From Didymodactylos carnosus (lineage: Eukaryota; Rotifera; Eurotatoria; Philodinida; Philodinidae), in NCBI GenBank assembly GCA_905250885.1, contig CAJNOQ010002954.1, positions 1-22,036 of the forward strand: a stretch of DNA of 22,036 nt, in the 5' to 3' direction. Below, in pieces: positions 1 through 9,142 of this stretch. The notes beneath the pieces were generated by a model. That model saw nothing but the letters and a program-made list of their open reading frames with translations. It was not told the DNA's origin and searched no databases. The position numbers and the translations under genes are program-made. How positions within the stretch are numbered: the first letter of the stretch is position 1; the number at the start of each line of letters is the position of its first letter.

Positions 1-204
1 TCGCTCCAGGTGAGGCTTCCCATTAGCGATAAAACCGGAGATATACTGAGGTATTTCATGTCTTAATAAGCGTTGCTTCATTTCCTACTCAAGTTTTTGC
101 AAGGGACAAATTGTCGATGCTCTGACGATCAGCTTTTGTGATGCGACTGAACTTTGCACCATAGATAAAAGAACTTAAAACAAAGGGTTCTGTCGGAAAC
201 GCAA

Positions 205-505
205 GGATTCCAAAACCGAAGTGTTTTCTAGAAACATTTCCTGATACCGAAGAGGGTATTCTCGGAAACGAACAGGGTTCCAAAACCGAAGTGTTTTCGA
301 GAAAACTTTTCACGTACCAAAGAGGGTATTCTCGCATACTGAAAAGGATATATTCGGATACCCAGCAAGTTTCTAAAGAAAGTTTAGGTTTCAAAAGGGT
401 TTCGGATAATACTCTTTCGGTTTCGGAGGATACCTTTTCCGTTTTCGAACATTTTCGCCAAATATCTGTTAGGTTTCCGACAGTTCGAATACCCTGTACC
501 GTATT
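205..505. repeat. Repeat-armed foldback with 70-bp tandem units
   Basis: Two tandem units with a period of exactly 70 bp lie at 205-274 and 275-344, about 80% identical by eye. Both contain TTCCAAAACCGAAGTGTTTTC and AGAGGGTATTCTCG, except that the first word is shared over 20 bases only. Inverted, diverged copies of the same words (TTTCGGATAATACTCTTTCGG and similar) lie at 397-423 and about 468-505, so the block can fold back on itself. The open frames on both strands here (89-610 minus, 291-665 plus) follow from the repeated CGAAA/TTTCG composition and match no protein I recognise. I read it as a non-autonomous repeat, not a gene. Confidence 0.6.
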
Positions 506-782
506 CTCAAATATCCTTTCGGTTTCCAAAGTCACCTGCAAAACCTCCAAGGGTTTCGTATTACAGTTCCAAAACCAAAAAGAGTTTTCGAAAGAGTTTC
601 CGAACCACATCCATCCCGAGAAAACGCTTTTTTTTAGAGTGTATGCATGTATAATATTATTTTAAGACTATTTTAAACGTTGTTACTGCTGCAATTGATG
701 TTCAGATGTTAAGTATTTTGTGGATTGATAAAACATTAGATTAGTATCAAAAAATCAGAAATTCGTATGGATTATAAGGCCA

Positions 783-957
783 ACAGACACTTACAGTACA
801 CAGACATCTACAGATAGCCACTGACAGCTACACAGACAGCATAGAGACACCCACAGACAACCAAAAATAACTACACAGACATCCACTTCTATGGACATGG
901 GAGCGACTCAGAAGTGGATGTCTGTGTAGTTATTTTTGGTTGTCTGTAAGTGTCTGT
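783..957. repeat. Near-perfect hairpin (38-bp arms), foldback element
   Basis: Positions 853-890 and 910-947 are perfect reverse complements over 38 bp, separated by a 19-nt loop (891-909). Pairing continues outward at 846-852/948-954 with two mismatches. A further 14-bp pair, ACAGACACTTACAG at 783-796 and its complement at 944-957, overlaps the right arm. The left flank is built from repeated ACAGACA words. Perfect arms imply a recent origin or gene conversion. No coding sequence is present. It could be a MITE or a hairpin formed by template switching. Confidence 0.85.
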
Positions 958-990
958 GGGCGTCTTCATGTCTTACTATTACCCTACTAT

Positions 991-1111
991 CCCTAGTCCA
1001 CTTTCCCTAGAAGAATCCCTGAGGAGTCCCAAAGAACTCAATCGAAAAACTGAAAATCCTTAAGGAGTCCCTGGACTCCTCGGGGATTTTTCTAGGGAAA
1101 GTGGACTAGGG
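991..1111. repeat. Second hairpin (39-bp arms) next to the first
   Basis: Positions 991-1029 and 1073-1111 are reverse complements with 37 of 39 matches. The loop (1030-1072) ends in a smaller hairpin: GGAGTCC at 1064-1070 pairs with GGACTCC at 1073-1079. The sequence is unrelated to the hairpin at 853-947, which lies only 43 bp away, so these are two different foldbacks side by side. Confidence 0.85.
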
Positions 1112-1938
1112 ACTCCTTGACATCATCTTTTATTATAATTATAATAATAATATTTATAATAACGCGCTATGTGAGTATGTGTGAACCATATTTTTATAGA
1201 GGGTACCACACTCATACACTCCCCAATCTAGTATTCAGTCACGGTCATCTTTACGTAGCTTTTCGAGAGTGCGATCGATCGATAACATCCAAGCACTCAT
1301 AGAAAATGAAGTATACAATAAAACTGAAAGTACAATTTTCAAAGAAGCTCTGTAGTCTCCGTTCCTAATTATATTCTTCTATATATAAACGTATATATTG
1401 TATTCGTAATTCTGTAAAATAACATAGGTATTTCGTAACAGACAATTCTTTTCAACCAGCAAGTAGACATCAGTTAAACCCTGTAATTGTTCCATTATGT
1501 ATTAGGAGTAAAATTTATGGAGCGATATTACAATCGTCTGGAACGTGTGGCCCTCTCAGATCTTTGGAATGTTAAACAGTAATCTGCTTAGTTTAGCCGT
1601 TCTCACTCTCGATGTTCCTCTTGGGATGGATGTGTACACACTCGCAGTTAAATCTACAATTGAATACTTTTTCGATATTACATGTTCGACAATTGAAATT
1701 ATTTTCGTTATTCTGCATCTTGCTCTCTACTTTACTTTACTTTACTTTAACTTAAATTTATACTCGTTTCTTTTTCTTTCTTTGACCTTCTTCGGAGGTT
1801 TATTTACATTACATATGCTATATATTGTTCTTATTATTTTTTCTCTCTCTTTTTGTGCATTTCTTTCTGCTTCTTTGCCTGTCTCATGTATATATTTGTT
1901 GTATGAAACATTTTTTTGCATCATGAACGCATAGAAAC
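1112..1938. other. AT-rich intergenic region with simple repeats
   Basis: No gene is supported here. There is a TTA/TAA-rich tract at about 1128-1162 and a short pentanucleotide run, (TTTAC)3 plus TTTAA, at about 1731-1750. A strongly pyrimidine-rich stretch (about 1725-1880) leads to the start of the Pmp3-like gene. The 129-residue open frame at 1545-1934 consists of hydrophobic, Phe/Leu-rich low-complexity sequence from this pyrimidine tract. It has no recognisable domain. Confidence 0.5.
1925..1938 (+). promoter_or_regulatory. Possible spliced-leader acceptor before the Pmp3 ATG
   Basis: The sequence CGCATAG ends at 1934 and the ATG begins at 1939, after only four further bases (AAAC). 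A T-run and a pyrimidine-rich region precede it. Bdelloids are known to trans-splice a leader onto many mRNAs. An AG this close to the ATG fits a trans-splice acceptor, but it could equally be chance. Confidence 0.3.
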
Positions 1939-4900
1939 ATGTCTGAACAATATGGTACTATACATACACCATCCTCAGATGTAGAATCAGATACTGGAAA
2001 TAGTTTAGCTGAAAATGACTCAGTACCCAATTTACCTTCTTCGATAACAAATGATATTGTATCAGACGATGGTAAGGATAAACTCTTAATATTTTTAATA
2101 AAGCTTTTTTGAGGAAAAATTCCATCCATATCGAAGAATCGTACAAGATCGGATATAATCAGATACGATTGTATTGTATGATCCTACACGAATCGGTATG
2201 ATCTAGAATAATCGTACAAATTCATACATAGGAAATGATACGATCGATGTCCGAATCGTGGTTTCTGAAAATCACAGGATTCAGACTATACGTTTCGTAC
2301 AACAATCGTACGCACAATATTGCACGATCTGATCTGATCTGATCCTATGAGATCATACGTCCGAAATAGTAAGATTACATAAAATCTGATTTTGTACCAT
2401 CATACACGATCTGACGTATGAATGACACATGATTCCGACTGTTTTTTGCTGGTTTCTTTCGCTAGTCTGCTTTTGCTTTTCCTTACGTTGTTGCCGCATA
2501 TGAATCTTCTGAATTGCTTTCTTTTTCATGTCTTGTAATCATGTATGGGAGATAAGGCTTACAAAAAGAGTCACTGGTAAGAGAAACTGTAAAAATATTT
2601 CAGTTCATTGAATAAATCACATCAAAATCGGAAAAAAGAATTTAAAACTTAGTTAAAACTAACATAAATTTCTTTAAAAGGAAAATCAACAAACAGAGTA
2701 TTACAAAAAAAATGTGAATTGAGATAAAAAAATGTGCTTATTTCGTAAACAAAAATTATAGCGAGCCGATAAAAAGAGTAACTCCTTCCTCCCTACTATA
2801 ACAGAAGACCACGTGTTCTTCTATTTTGTTTAGCAAGGCGAATTCTAAAGGGTGGTATTCTACTGAAGACAAATTTTGTTAACTACTACTAGTCCAGCGG
2901 ATATTTTTAGCAGGCATAATAGACGACCAGTGTTCTTTTATTCTGGGAAGGTGTTAGGTCTACTATTTGGCTTTCATGTCATATAATCGGCAGTGGTCTT
3001 CTAATAGAGGATGATCTTCCATTATCGGAAGGTTTTAAGAGAAGCTGTTCTTTCAAGAATAACTGTGAAAAAATGTGCCGTAAGACAAATTTTTTGAAGA
3101 ATTCCTCTGCACATGATTTTCTCTCTTATACACTGCTATGATCCGTGCAGTTCTGACCCACCCCAACCCAACTTTCGAAAGTACAAATCTTATCATCAAA
3201 CTAACTAAATTTTCATGAACATAACACTAAAGTTAAAACTGTACTGACAGTAAAGGGAAGCGCTTCCTTCTAGCTCTAATCTTGTGAATCAGCACTACTT
3301 TCTTCTAAATACTGAATGTCATACAAAATTATGTTATCAAATAACCAGAATTCAATTTAAAGAAAAATCAACAATAAATAAATGGGTTGAGTATCGCACA
3401 ACATCGCGAGGGTAGCAGATGGTGCTGCTATGAAAGTGAAACGTGAACGTGCAATAGAATTACAGTGAATTTTCTGCAGCAAAATATTTCCAACACTGAA
3501 CAAGTCATCTGAATTAGAAATTACGCTTTTTTTTTTTAACATTTCAACTATAAATCTCAGCAAAAGCAAAAAAATGATCTAAAGAGTACGATTTCTACTT
3601 AAATCATATGAAATCGTACGACACAATCATGTATGATTTTTACCAAAAGATTTTATCATACGATCCTATGGTACGATCATATCACTTCTTACTTCTCGTA
3701 CAGTCTTACACAATCGTGTACGATCTTAGTACAATTCTTCTGTCTGGGTAGTTGGATTAGAATGTAAACGTGGCATCTGTATTTCCTTAGCTAGATTTGA
3801 ATACAGAATGAAATCTGTTTTATTAATATTATTTAGGAGCTGTAGTAGGTGATCATTTTTACATCTGTCAATTCGTTTCTTTTTTTTTTAAATTTATTTT
3901 AATCTATCTCTAATAATTGTGTTTTTTTTTTCGTTGCGCAGTTGATGATTATCAATTACGTAGAATAGCTTCTGTTCCACATATAGGTAATGATTTAAAC
4001 TACAGCATGTGGTCTTCCCTTTCACGGTGATCTTGATTTGTTTTTTAATCAATACATAGCACAACTATTGAATGAACAACATGCAAAAATGAGAATATTG
4101 TAAGCAGATGAAAATAACATATGGTGCAAAAGTAATAGTGTAAATGCTGAACATTATTTCTCTATGTTCCCGATGTGGTGGAGAGTTAATTATTTTTCTG
4201 TTAGAAAGAGCAAAGTCTGAACTTCGTAAAACATAGAGAACAAATTTTTTCCTGATTAACTTTGACTGAGAAAAAATCTAAATAGCAAATGACACCAGAA
4301 AACGAACTTTCGCTCTCTTCAAACATGTTTCTCTCATCACGCATAGTTTTTTTCCTGTAACAGAATATGTATGAAATTATGTAATTGTAGAAACTAAAAG
4401 TGTTTTTATCGCTCTTTCAAATGGAGAATGATACATTATCTTTCGATTCACTTTCAACTCAAAATTCGCAAATTTTTCATTAGTTTCAGATCCACAGTTA
4501 ATTAGATTTAATTAATAATTAGTAGATACTGAACCAACTTTCTCCTTTTGCTAAAAAGCGTTTTCTAAAACAGCATTCAATTCTCGGCAAATTCACATTA
4601 TTTAAAATCTTTGATAATATATTTTTAGTCATAAATAAAGAAATTTTCTGAATGTGTCATCTTTTCATGCAAAGTAGTGCTTTTCTATCGAAACTGAGTA
4701 GTTTTACTATTAAGAAATTATTAAGGAACTTTTAGGAAGTAGAGGGATCGATAGAGTTTTGCACGAACTACATTCTCATATATTTAGTTTTCAAAGCTTT
4801 TCTTCTCAGGCTGAAGTGAAGCGCATAAAAACACAAAGTACATTGCAACAGCTTTTTGAGATCAATCGAAAGAATGTTGTTGTACAGTTCAAAGTGGATA

Positions 4901-5258
4901 AACAAAAAAATTATTTGCTACAGAAATTTGTTCTCTAGACTTTGCTCTTTCAAACAAAAAAGATTTGATAGTGATCTGATGCTCCTCATCACTGAGAAAT
5001 ACGGCTTGACATTTACACCATATGTTAAGGACACTTCTATTTTTTGTTCTTTATCATTACTTTAGTTGGATATTATTTGGTTTGGCTATTTTCTCTCCAC
5101 CGTTATGTATTTACTATGCTCGTGGTAATAAATGTTCATTTGAATTGATTATTAGTGTTTTATTAACAATTTTATGTTGGTTTCCAGGTGTTATATTTGC
5201 CTTATTCATTTTGGTCAATGAAGAAAAAATAGACGATGAGAAAAAAAATAAATGGTAA
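1939..5258 (+). CDS. Pmp3/UPF0057 family membrane protein, four exons
   Basis: Proposed exons are 1939-2071, 3942-3986, 4060-4099 and 5066-5258, totalling 411 nt and 136 residues. The first donor reads GATG|GTAAGG (phase 1). Exon 2 follows TTGCGCAG and ends ATAG|GTAATG (phase 1). Exon 3 follows AATACATAG and ends ATATT|GTAAGC (phase 2). Exon 4 follows TACTTTAG and starts in phase 2. Every junction keeps the frame and no other phase of exon 2 is open, which is the main support. The N-terminal 70 or so residues are polar and acidic (starts MSEQYGTIHT), with no recognised domain. The C-terminal 63 residues carry the Pmp3 membrane domain. Intron 2 is 73 nt, but introns 1 (1870 nt) and 3 (966 nt) each hold an inverted-repeat element. 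Family members in yeast, plants and nematodes are tiny plasma-membrane proteolipids linked to membrane potential and salt or cold stress. The role in this animal is inferred only. Confidence 0.8.
2133..3740. mobile_element. ATCGTAC-rich foldback element in intron 1 of the Pmp3 gene
   Basis: The ends are inverted: GAAGAATCGTAC-AAGATCG at 2133-2150 corresponds to the complement of CGATCTTAGTACAATTCTTC at 3721-3740. Both arms (about 2133-2440 and 3575-3740) are dense in ATCGTAC, CATACGATC and GATCTGATC words not seen in the flanks. The core (2440-3575) includes motif copies around AGAAGACCACGTGTTCTTC (2800-2825, with relatives near 2929-2955 and 2991-3010). No transposase is recognisable. A short basic open frame on the minus strand (2356-2529, starts MKKKAIQKIH) is unidentified. 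No target-site duplication could be fixed. Confidence 0.55.
4115..5027. mobile_element. Mariner-like inverted-repeat element in intron 3 of the Pmp3 gene
   Basis: The 12-mer TAACATATGGTG at 4115-4126 is matched perfectly by its complement at 5016-5027. The left end continues GCAAAAGTAATAGTG, close to the GGTGCAAAAGTAAT ends of mariner-derived MITEs, and TA at 4119 and 5022 suits a TA target. The right end lacks about 14 nt of this motif. Further inverted blocks follow: TAAATG...TATTTCTC (4141-4162 against about 4990-5015) and GAAAGAGCAAAGTCT (about 4204-4218 against 4939-4953). Removing the element leaves an intron of about 61 nt. An open frame without ATG (about 4714-4938, 74 residues) lies inside; it is not recognisable as transposase. 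Confidence 0.6.
5066..5258 (+). CDS. Exon 4: Pmp3 (UPF0057) two-helix domain
   Basis: This exon encodes residues 73-136 of the four-exon gene. Helix 1 (about residues 74-90) contains the family's PPL motif (AIFSPPLCIYYARG). A short hydrophilic turn (GNKCSFE) follows. Helix 2 (about 99-123) has the LLTxxxWFPGVIxAL signature that defines Pmp3/YqaE proteins. The tail is charged (EEKIDDEKKNKW) and ends at TAA 5256-5258. An in-frame ATG at 5022 gives a 78-residue reading, but its first residues are intron sequence and the end of a mariner-like element. I therefore prefer the acceptor at 5064-5065. Confidence 0.85.
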
Positions 5259-5870
5259 ACGAGTTTTAGGTCTATCTATGTGTTCAACGCAAATTTATTT
5301 TGTAATATATCATGTGTTTATCGTATCGTATAATTATGTTTTTTCACTTGAGATTTGTTTGCTAAGGATGAGGAAACTAGGAGAGAGTTCTCGTCGAAGA
5401 GGAAAAAAAGATTGTCTCTGATATCGACATTACACCGGCAGTAGTATTTGAAATTTTTCAGTAATTCGAATAATCATCGTGCATTAACAGAGTTGTGATT
5501 TATTTTTTGTTTGTCTTCGTAATATCAATGTTCAGTGCAAATAGAAATTGGACAAAAAGTACAAAGATTTTCTGTAGCAATGAAATAGCTGATGTTTTAA
5601 AACAGATGTTCTTCTGTTGGACTTTGCGTTGTCGTAATGCGAAAAATCTTGGCGAGAGCATCTCAAGTTTACCTAGAAGAATAGCTCAATCTAACTAGAT
5701 CGCGCTAGCATTGATTGATTAATAATATTTTATCCTCGCGATATCTGTTTAAAACGTTTCACAGGAAATGTATTAGATTAAAAACCATGTGAAACTTTTG
5801 AAGAACTATTTTATACTCAAGTCAATGAATATTTATGCCTTTGGAGTGATGAACTTCCACTGGTTTGTTT
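5259..5870. other. Region downstream of the Pmp3-like gene, no gene recognised
   Basis: This stretch presumably begins with the 3' UTR of the Pmp3-like gene. Short open frames at 5236-5421 and 5495-5698 have no recognisable domain. A basic frame near 5370-5450 (DEETRREFSSKRKKR...) looks coding-like, but it ends at a stop and cannot be linked to a splice site with confidence. Confidence 0.4.
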
Positions 5871-6127
5871 AATGGCTTCATGAGAAGAGCAGAATTAAAG
5901 CTTCAAAGTGTAGAAATTGGATTGTTCACAAAATAATGGTTAACCTCTGATACAATTTATGATAGAAGTCATTACAAGTCAAGCCGTTATGGCAGCGCCA
6001 CCTGCAAGTGTTCCTAAATTAACATCTTCAGGAATTAACTAAAACTTTACGATAACCATTTTTTTCATATGGACAATCCGATTTCTGCACATTGAAGCTT
6101 TAATTGTGTCCTTCTCACGAGGCCATT
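5871..6127. repeat. 257-bp MITE-like inverted repeat
   Basis: Arms at 5871-5945 and 6051-6127 are reverse complements, about 80-85% identical by eye over roughly 75 bp. They share AATGGC at the outer tip, ATTAAAGCTTCAA, and AATCGGATTG/AATTGGATTG. The loop is about 105 bp. I could not find a target-site duplication, so the transposon family is unassigned. Confidence 0.7.
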
Positions 6128-6244
6128 CTTGCCATATATTTTAGCTCTTTAGATTTTACTGATCATTCCTGTGTTTTCGTTTCGTTTTAGACTATGGTTG
6201 CAACATACGAAATTAAAAGTGTTCAAACAATGACACAAAATGAT

Positions 6245-6412
6245 AGTCTACGTTAGTTTTTATCAAACTTTTGTTCATAATCAATTTCATTTGTGCATGT
6301 GTATTTTGTGAATGAGAATAAATTAGCATTCTTGGATGTTTTCAACAGATTCACCACTATATGTAAACTTGTATACTAAAAAACTCAGCTTCACTAATCT
6401 TTGTACTTGCGA
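6245..6412 (+). pseudogene. Penelope-like reverse transcriptase fragment, decayed
   Basis: Reading the frame through 6308 gives FLSNFCS*SISFVHVYFVN, then ENKLAFLDV, and then KLVY*KTQLH*SLYLR. This lines up with the end of the palm/thumb region of Penelope-type RTs, where the pattern is FLxxLNSxHxxIxFTxE followed by NKLPFLDV and SVYRKxTHTGLY. At least four in-frame stops fall inside the conserved blocks, so it is dead. Upstream and downstream sequence is too eroded to extend the call. Penelope-like elements are known from bdelloid genomes. The identification rests on motif memory and needs a profile search. Confidence 0.45.
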
Positions 6413-6779
6413 TGATATTGAAAGTGTTGATTATGTGTTACATTGTATGTTGTATCAATCGTAACAAAATAATCTTCAACAGAAACTCTCAACTCTGGAC
6501 TTGCTGCAACTCCTAAATACTGAATTACTCTTATTTAAAATTCGTCTTTCAAAGGTACACCCTCCTCTGTGATGTGAAACACATTGTACATGCTGGGATC
6601 CTTTACTAACCAGCCGCAAGAGGCGAGTGATAAAATACCGCACATTTGAAACTCGAACATCTTTTTGATGGAAAGCGAGAATAAGTTGGTGTATCTTGTT
6701 GTTGACAGCTTCGTTGGCCTTATTGCAATGGAGACAATGATTTATCGAGAATGAAAAGGAAAATTTTGTGCAGCTATAA

Positions 6780-7487
6780 ACACAACAACGAAAGATATAA
6801 CTTTTGTTTTCCAAAAAAGGAAAGTGATATCGTTTCTTTTGCAAGAAGAGAAAGTTGATGTGTGATATCTTTTCATTTAGTGGCTTCATATCAAGGTTTG
6901 GCGTATATTTTGCACAGGATTATCAACGCTAAACCCATAGTTTTGCTCTATGATCGATTCAGCGGTACCTCAAATGGATCACCTCAATTTTTGCAAAAAA
7001 TTTAATTTTCGAAATAGACTTGTGGGGAATCGAATATGTGTCTAAAAAATAAATATTTCTTAGCGTTTTAAAAGGTTCTTTCGTTTTTGGTGTTTTATGA
7101 AAATAAGTTAGAAAAAACACAATTTTAGATTTTAGAAATAAAAATTTATTTATTGCTGTATAGTAGAAAATATGTTAATAAAGGATGGACGACAGAAATT
7201 TTCAATGAACTTCCCTTGTGCATCACTAAAGCGTCAAAAAGTAAAAGAAGTCCATCACTGAGCCTAAATCAGATCAGTTTTGCGATGTTCAGTAACTTCG
7301 AGCAGCTAGATTATTGAAAGCAAACGAGCGATAGAAACATTTTGGCTGCTTCTTGTTCTTTCTATTGCTGAGAAAGATAAATCATTTTCTTTCTCAAAAG
7401 CAAGAAAAGACATCACTTTCTTTTCTTAAGAAAGAAAAGATTTACTTTCCTTTTCTTAGGAATGAAATATGCATTATATCTTTAGTC
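6780..7487. repeat. Diverged inverted repeat, about 700-bp span
   Basis: Sequence at about 6780-6865 (GAAAGATATAAC...AAAAAAGGAAAGTGATAT...AGAAAGTTGATG) resembles the complement of about 7393-7487 (AAAGATATAATG...AAAAGGAAAGTAAAT...AGAAAGTGATG), with roughly 70% identity by eye. Both arms are purine/pyrimidine-biased, which weakens the case. The minus-strand open frame at 6476-6889 (137 residues) overlaps the left arm and has no recognisable domain. No other gene is seen from 6413 to 7700. Confidence 0.35.
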
Positions 7488-7727
7488 TTTATTTTTGAAA
7501 ATAGAGGATATTGCTTTACCGTTACTCTGGAAAGAAATGGTAAAGTACCCCGCCTAGATGTGCCCACAAAATTCTTAAAAATGTGCTTTTTATTATGAAA
7601 AATCAAAAATTTGCTTGCTGGATATATGCATCATTGTACGTAAGCCACAACCAATCTTGTTCAGAGCACGTCTCAGAGTTTGTATCCATCATCCATTTTT
7701 CTGTGATGTGGGACATGATATTTCAAA

Positions 7728-7892
7728 TGGTGTTTTTCCGTTTTGAAAGAATATTGTTCCATTCAAAAGTTATAGTGTCTGAAATATATGTGAGTAAATG
7801 GTAAAAAATTGATTAAAAATAAGGGAAATCGCTATACCATACAGCCGAGCTTTTGAACAAAGCAATATTTTTTTCAAACGGAAAAATGCTAT
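7728..7892. repeat. Inverted repeat with about 40-bp arms
   Basis: Positions 7728-7770 and 7848-7892 are inverted. They share TTTTTCCGTTT, GAAAGAATATTG/GAAAAAAATATTG and TTCAAAAG, separated by a loop of about 77 bp. No target duplication was found. Overlapping open frames (7353-7598, 7583-7804) are not supported as genes. Confidence 0.55.
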
Positions 7893-7984
7893 ATTCTAAA
7901 ATGCTAAAATCTGACCAGCATTGATGGACTATTACTAGCTCGAAAATTCTAAACATGAAATGATTATCAGTGTTCCAGATCCAT

Positions 7985-8215
7985 GATTACGATTGTCATA
8001 TACTATCATAAACTGTCGTATACGATGTTGGATATGACAGCTAACAGTATAGTAATTTAAAATAGACGTGTCGTATTCTTAAGTGCAGTATTGCGATTTC
8101 GTCAGAAGGGAAACGACAGTATACGATGGATTACGACATGGTATACAACGTTGTTTTTCATCGTAAGCTATCATATTTCATCGTATTTCGTCTCATGTAG
8201 TCGTATTTTTGGGCC
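7985..8215. repeat. TCGTATACGA-rich cluster
   Basis: Many short quasi-palindromic words related to TCGTATACGAT occur here (for example CTGTCGTATACGATG near 8015 and CGACAGTATACGATGG near 8115-8130), plus CATCGTA and TACGACA. The style resembles the ATCGTAC arms at 2133-3740 and probably marks another foldback remnant. Clear terminal repeats were not found. Confidence 0.4.
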
Positions 8216-8219
8216 GATT

Positions 8220-8915
8220 TTTATTTTTTAATTGTCAAATTATATTTTTAAATGTTTTTCTCACCACTGTTTTCCTCCTCAGAACATGTCCAAACGTGTC
8301 CTTAGATGTTACCTGCAAAAACATTTCGTAAAGTCAGAAGTGACTCTATAATTTTCCCTTAATTGATCATTGTTTTATACTTTGCTAGTGACGAAACAAA
8401 ATGATGAATGAGAAAAATACCCACGCACACAAATACACATTAAACTTTTGGTACACTCTCTTCATGTATTTCATATACAACGTACACAAATTTGCGTTTT
8501 AAACTTTAAGTCTTTCAGTGTCTTCGAAAGACACAACCAATAAGTTGATGCAAGGTCATTTGATGCATCAATTTTCTCACAAGAGCTCTGAAACCACTTC
8601 GAGCATAGTCCGAGTTCTTCGTCATTATACAAGCGTAAACCGACCAAACAGATCAAAAATCGTTTTGCGCTTTAGAAAGCTCGGGCATTCGACATTGGAC
8701 AAAAATAAAAGAACAGCGGTATTTCTGCTGGTAAGATACCGTGATTCGCAGTCTACGGAATGCGAAACGCAATGTCTGACTGTCAGTGCGCCCGTCAGAT
8801 CATTAGTACGACATGTTAGGCTGCATGATTTGGAGTCCTGAAGATGCTTTCTTATGAGAAAACTTGAAAATAGGGTTTCTGGAAAACCTGACCGCCAGAA
8901 AACCAAGTCAATCGT
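8220..8915. other. Intergenic, no gene recognised
   Basis: Open frames on both strands around 8471-8906 overlap each other and have no recognisable domain. A short imperfect palindrome, GTGTCTTCGAAAGACAC, sits at about 8518-8534. Nothing else is supported. Confidence 0.4.
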
Positions 8916-9142
8916 TTTTGCTCAGAAAATTTTTCAAACAATATAGCCTGATAGACCAAAGACTTCTGAGCAAAATAATATATATCGCGGCCGTCTATAA
9001 CGCCTTTTGACCGGTATATTTTGAGAATTTTCATGTCCTTTCTAGCCATTCATAAATCGACAGCAGTTCCACGAAAGAGCGTTAACTACAGCCGGACGAT
9101 ATACAGAATTCTTTGCTCTATCAGGCTATATTGTTTGAAAAA
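8916..9142. repeat. Inverted repeat with perfect 25-bp outer arms
   Basis: Positions 8930-8954 and 9118-9142 are perfect reverse complements over 25 bp. Pairing continues inward, more loosely, to about 9010/9060 (CAAAGACTTCTG against CAAAGAATTCTG, and TATATCG against TATATCG). A separate 12-bp hairpin, TTTTGCTCAGAA at 8916-8927 with its complement at 8964-8975, shares the left side, so two alternative folds compete. It is non-coding and the family is unknown. Confidence 0.7.

Noticed and set aside
89-665. Overlapping open frames on both strands (173 and 124 residues)
   Set aside because: They lie over a tandem and inverted repeat with CGAAA/TTTCG bias, are open on both strands for the same reason, and show no domain.
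955-960. TGTGGG as a telomere repeat
   Set aside because: A single hexamer with no tandem copies.
1545-1934. 129-residue hydrophobic open frame
   Set aside because: It is a low-complexity translation of a pyrimidine-rich tract that ends just before the Pmp3 start. It is not a plausible membrane protein by pattern.
4007-4012. Alternative donor AT|GTGG extending exon 2 of the Pmp3 gene
   Set aside because: It would give the right phase for exon 4, but the donor is weak. The 40-nt exon at 4060-4099 fits phase with much better splice sites.
5022-5065. ATG at 5022 as the start of the Pmp3 protein
   Set aside because: The bases before the AG at 5064-5065 include the tip of the mariner-like element, and three upstream exons join in frame to 5066.
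6476-6889. 137-residue minus-strand open frame
   Set aside because: No recognisable domain, poor coding character, and it overlaps an inverted-repeat arm and Penelope debris.
8471-8906. Mutually overlapping frames on both strands
   Set aside because: None has a domain or splice support, and they shadow each other.
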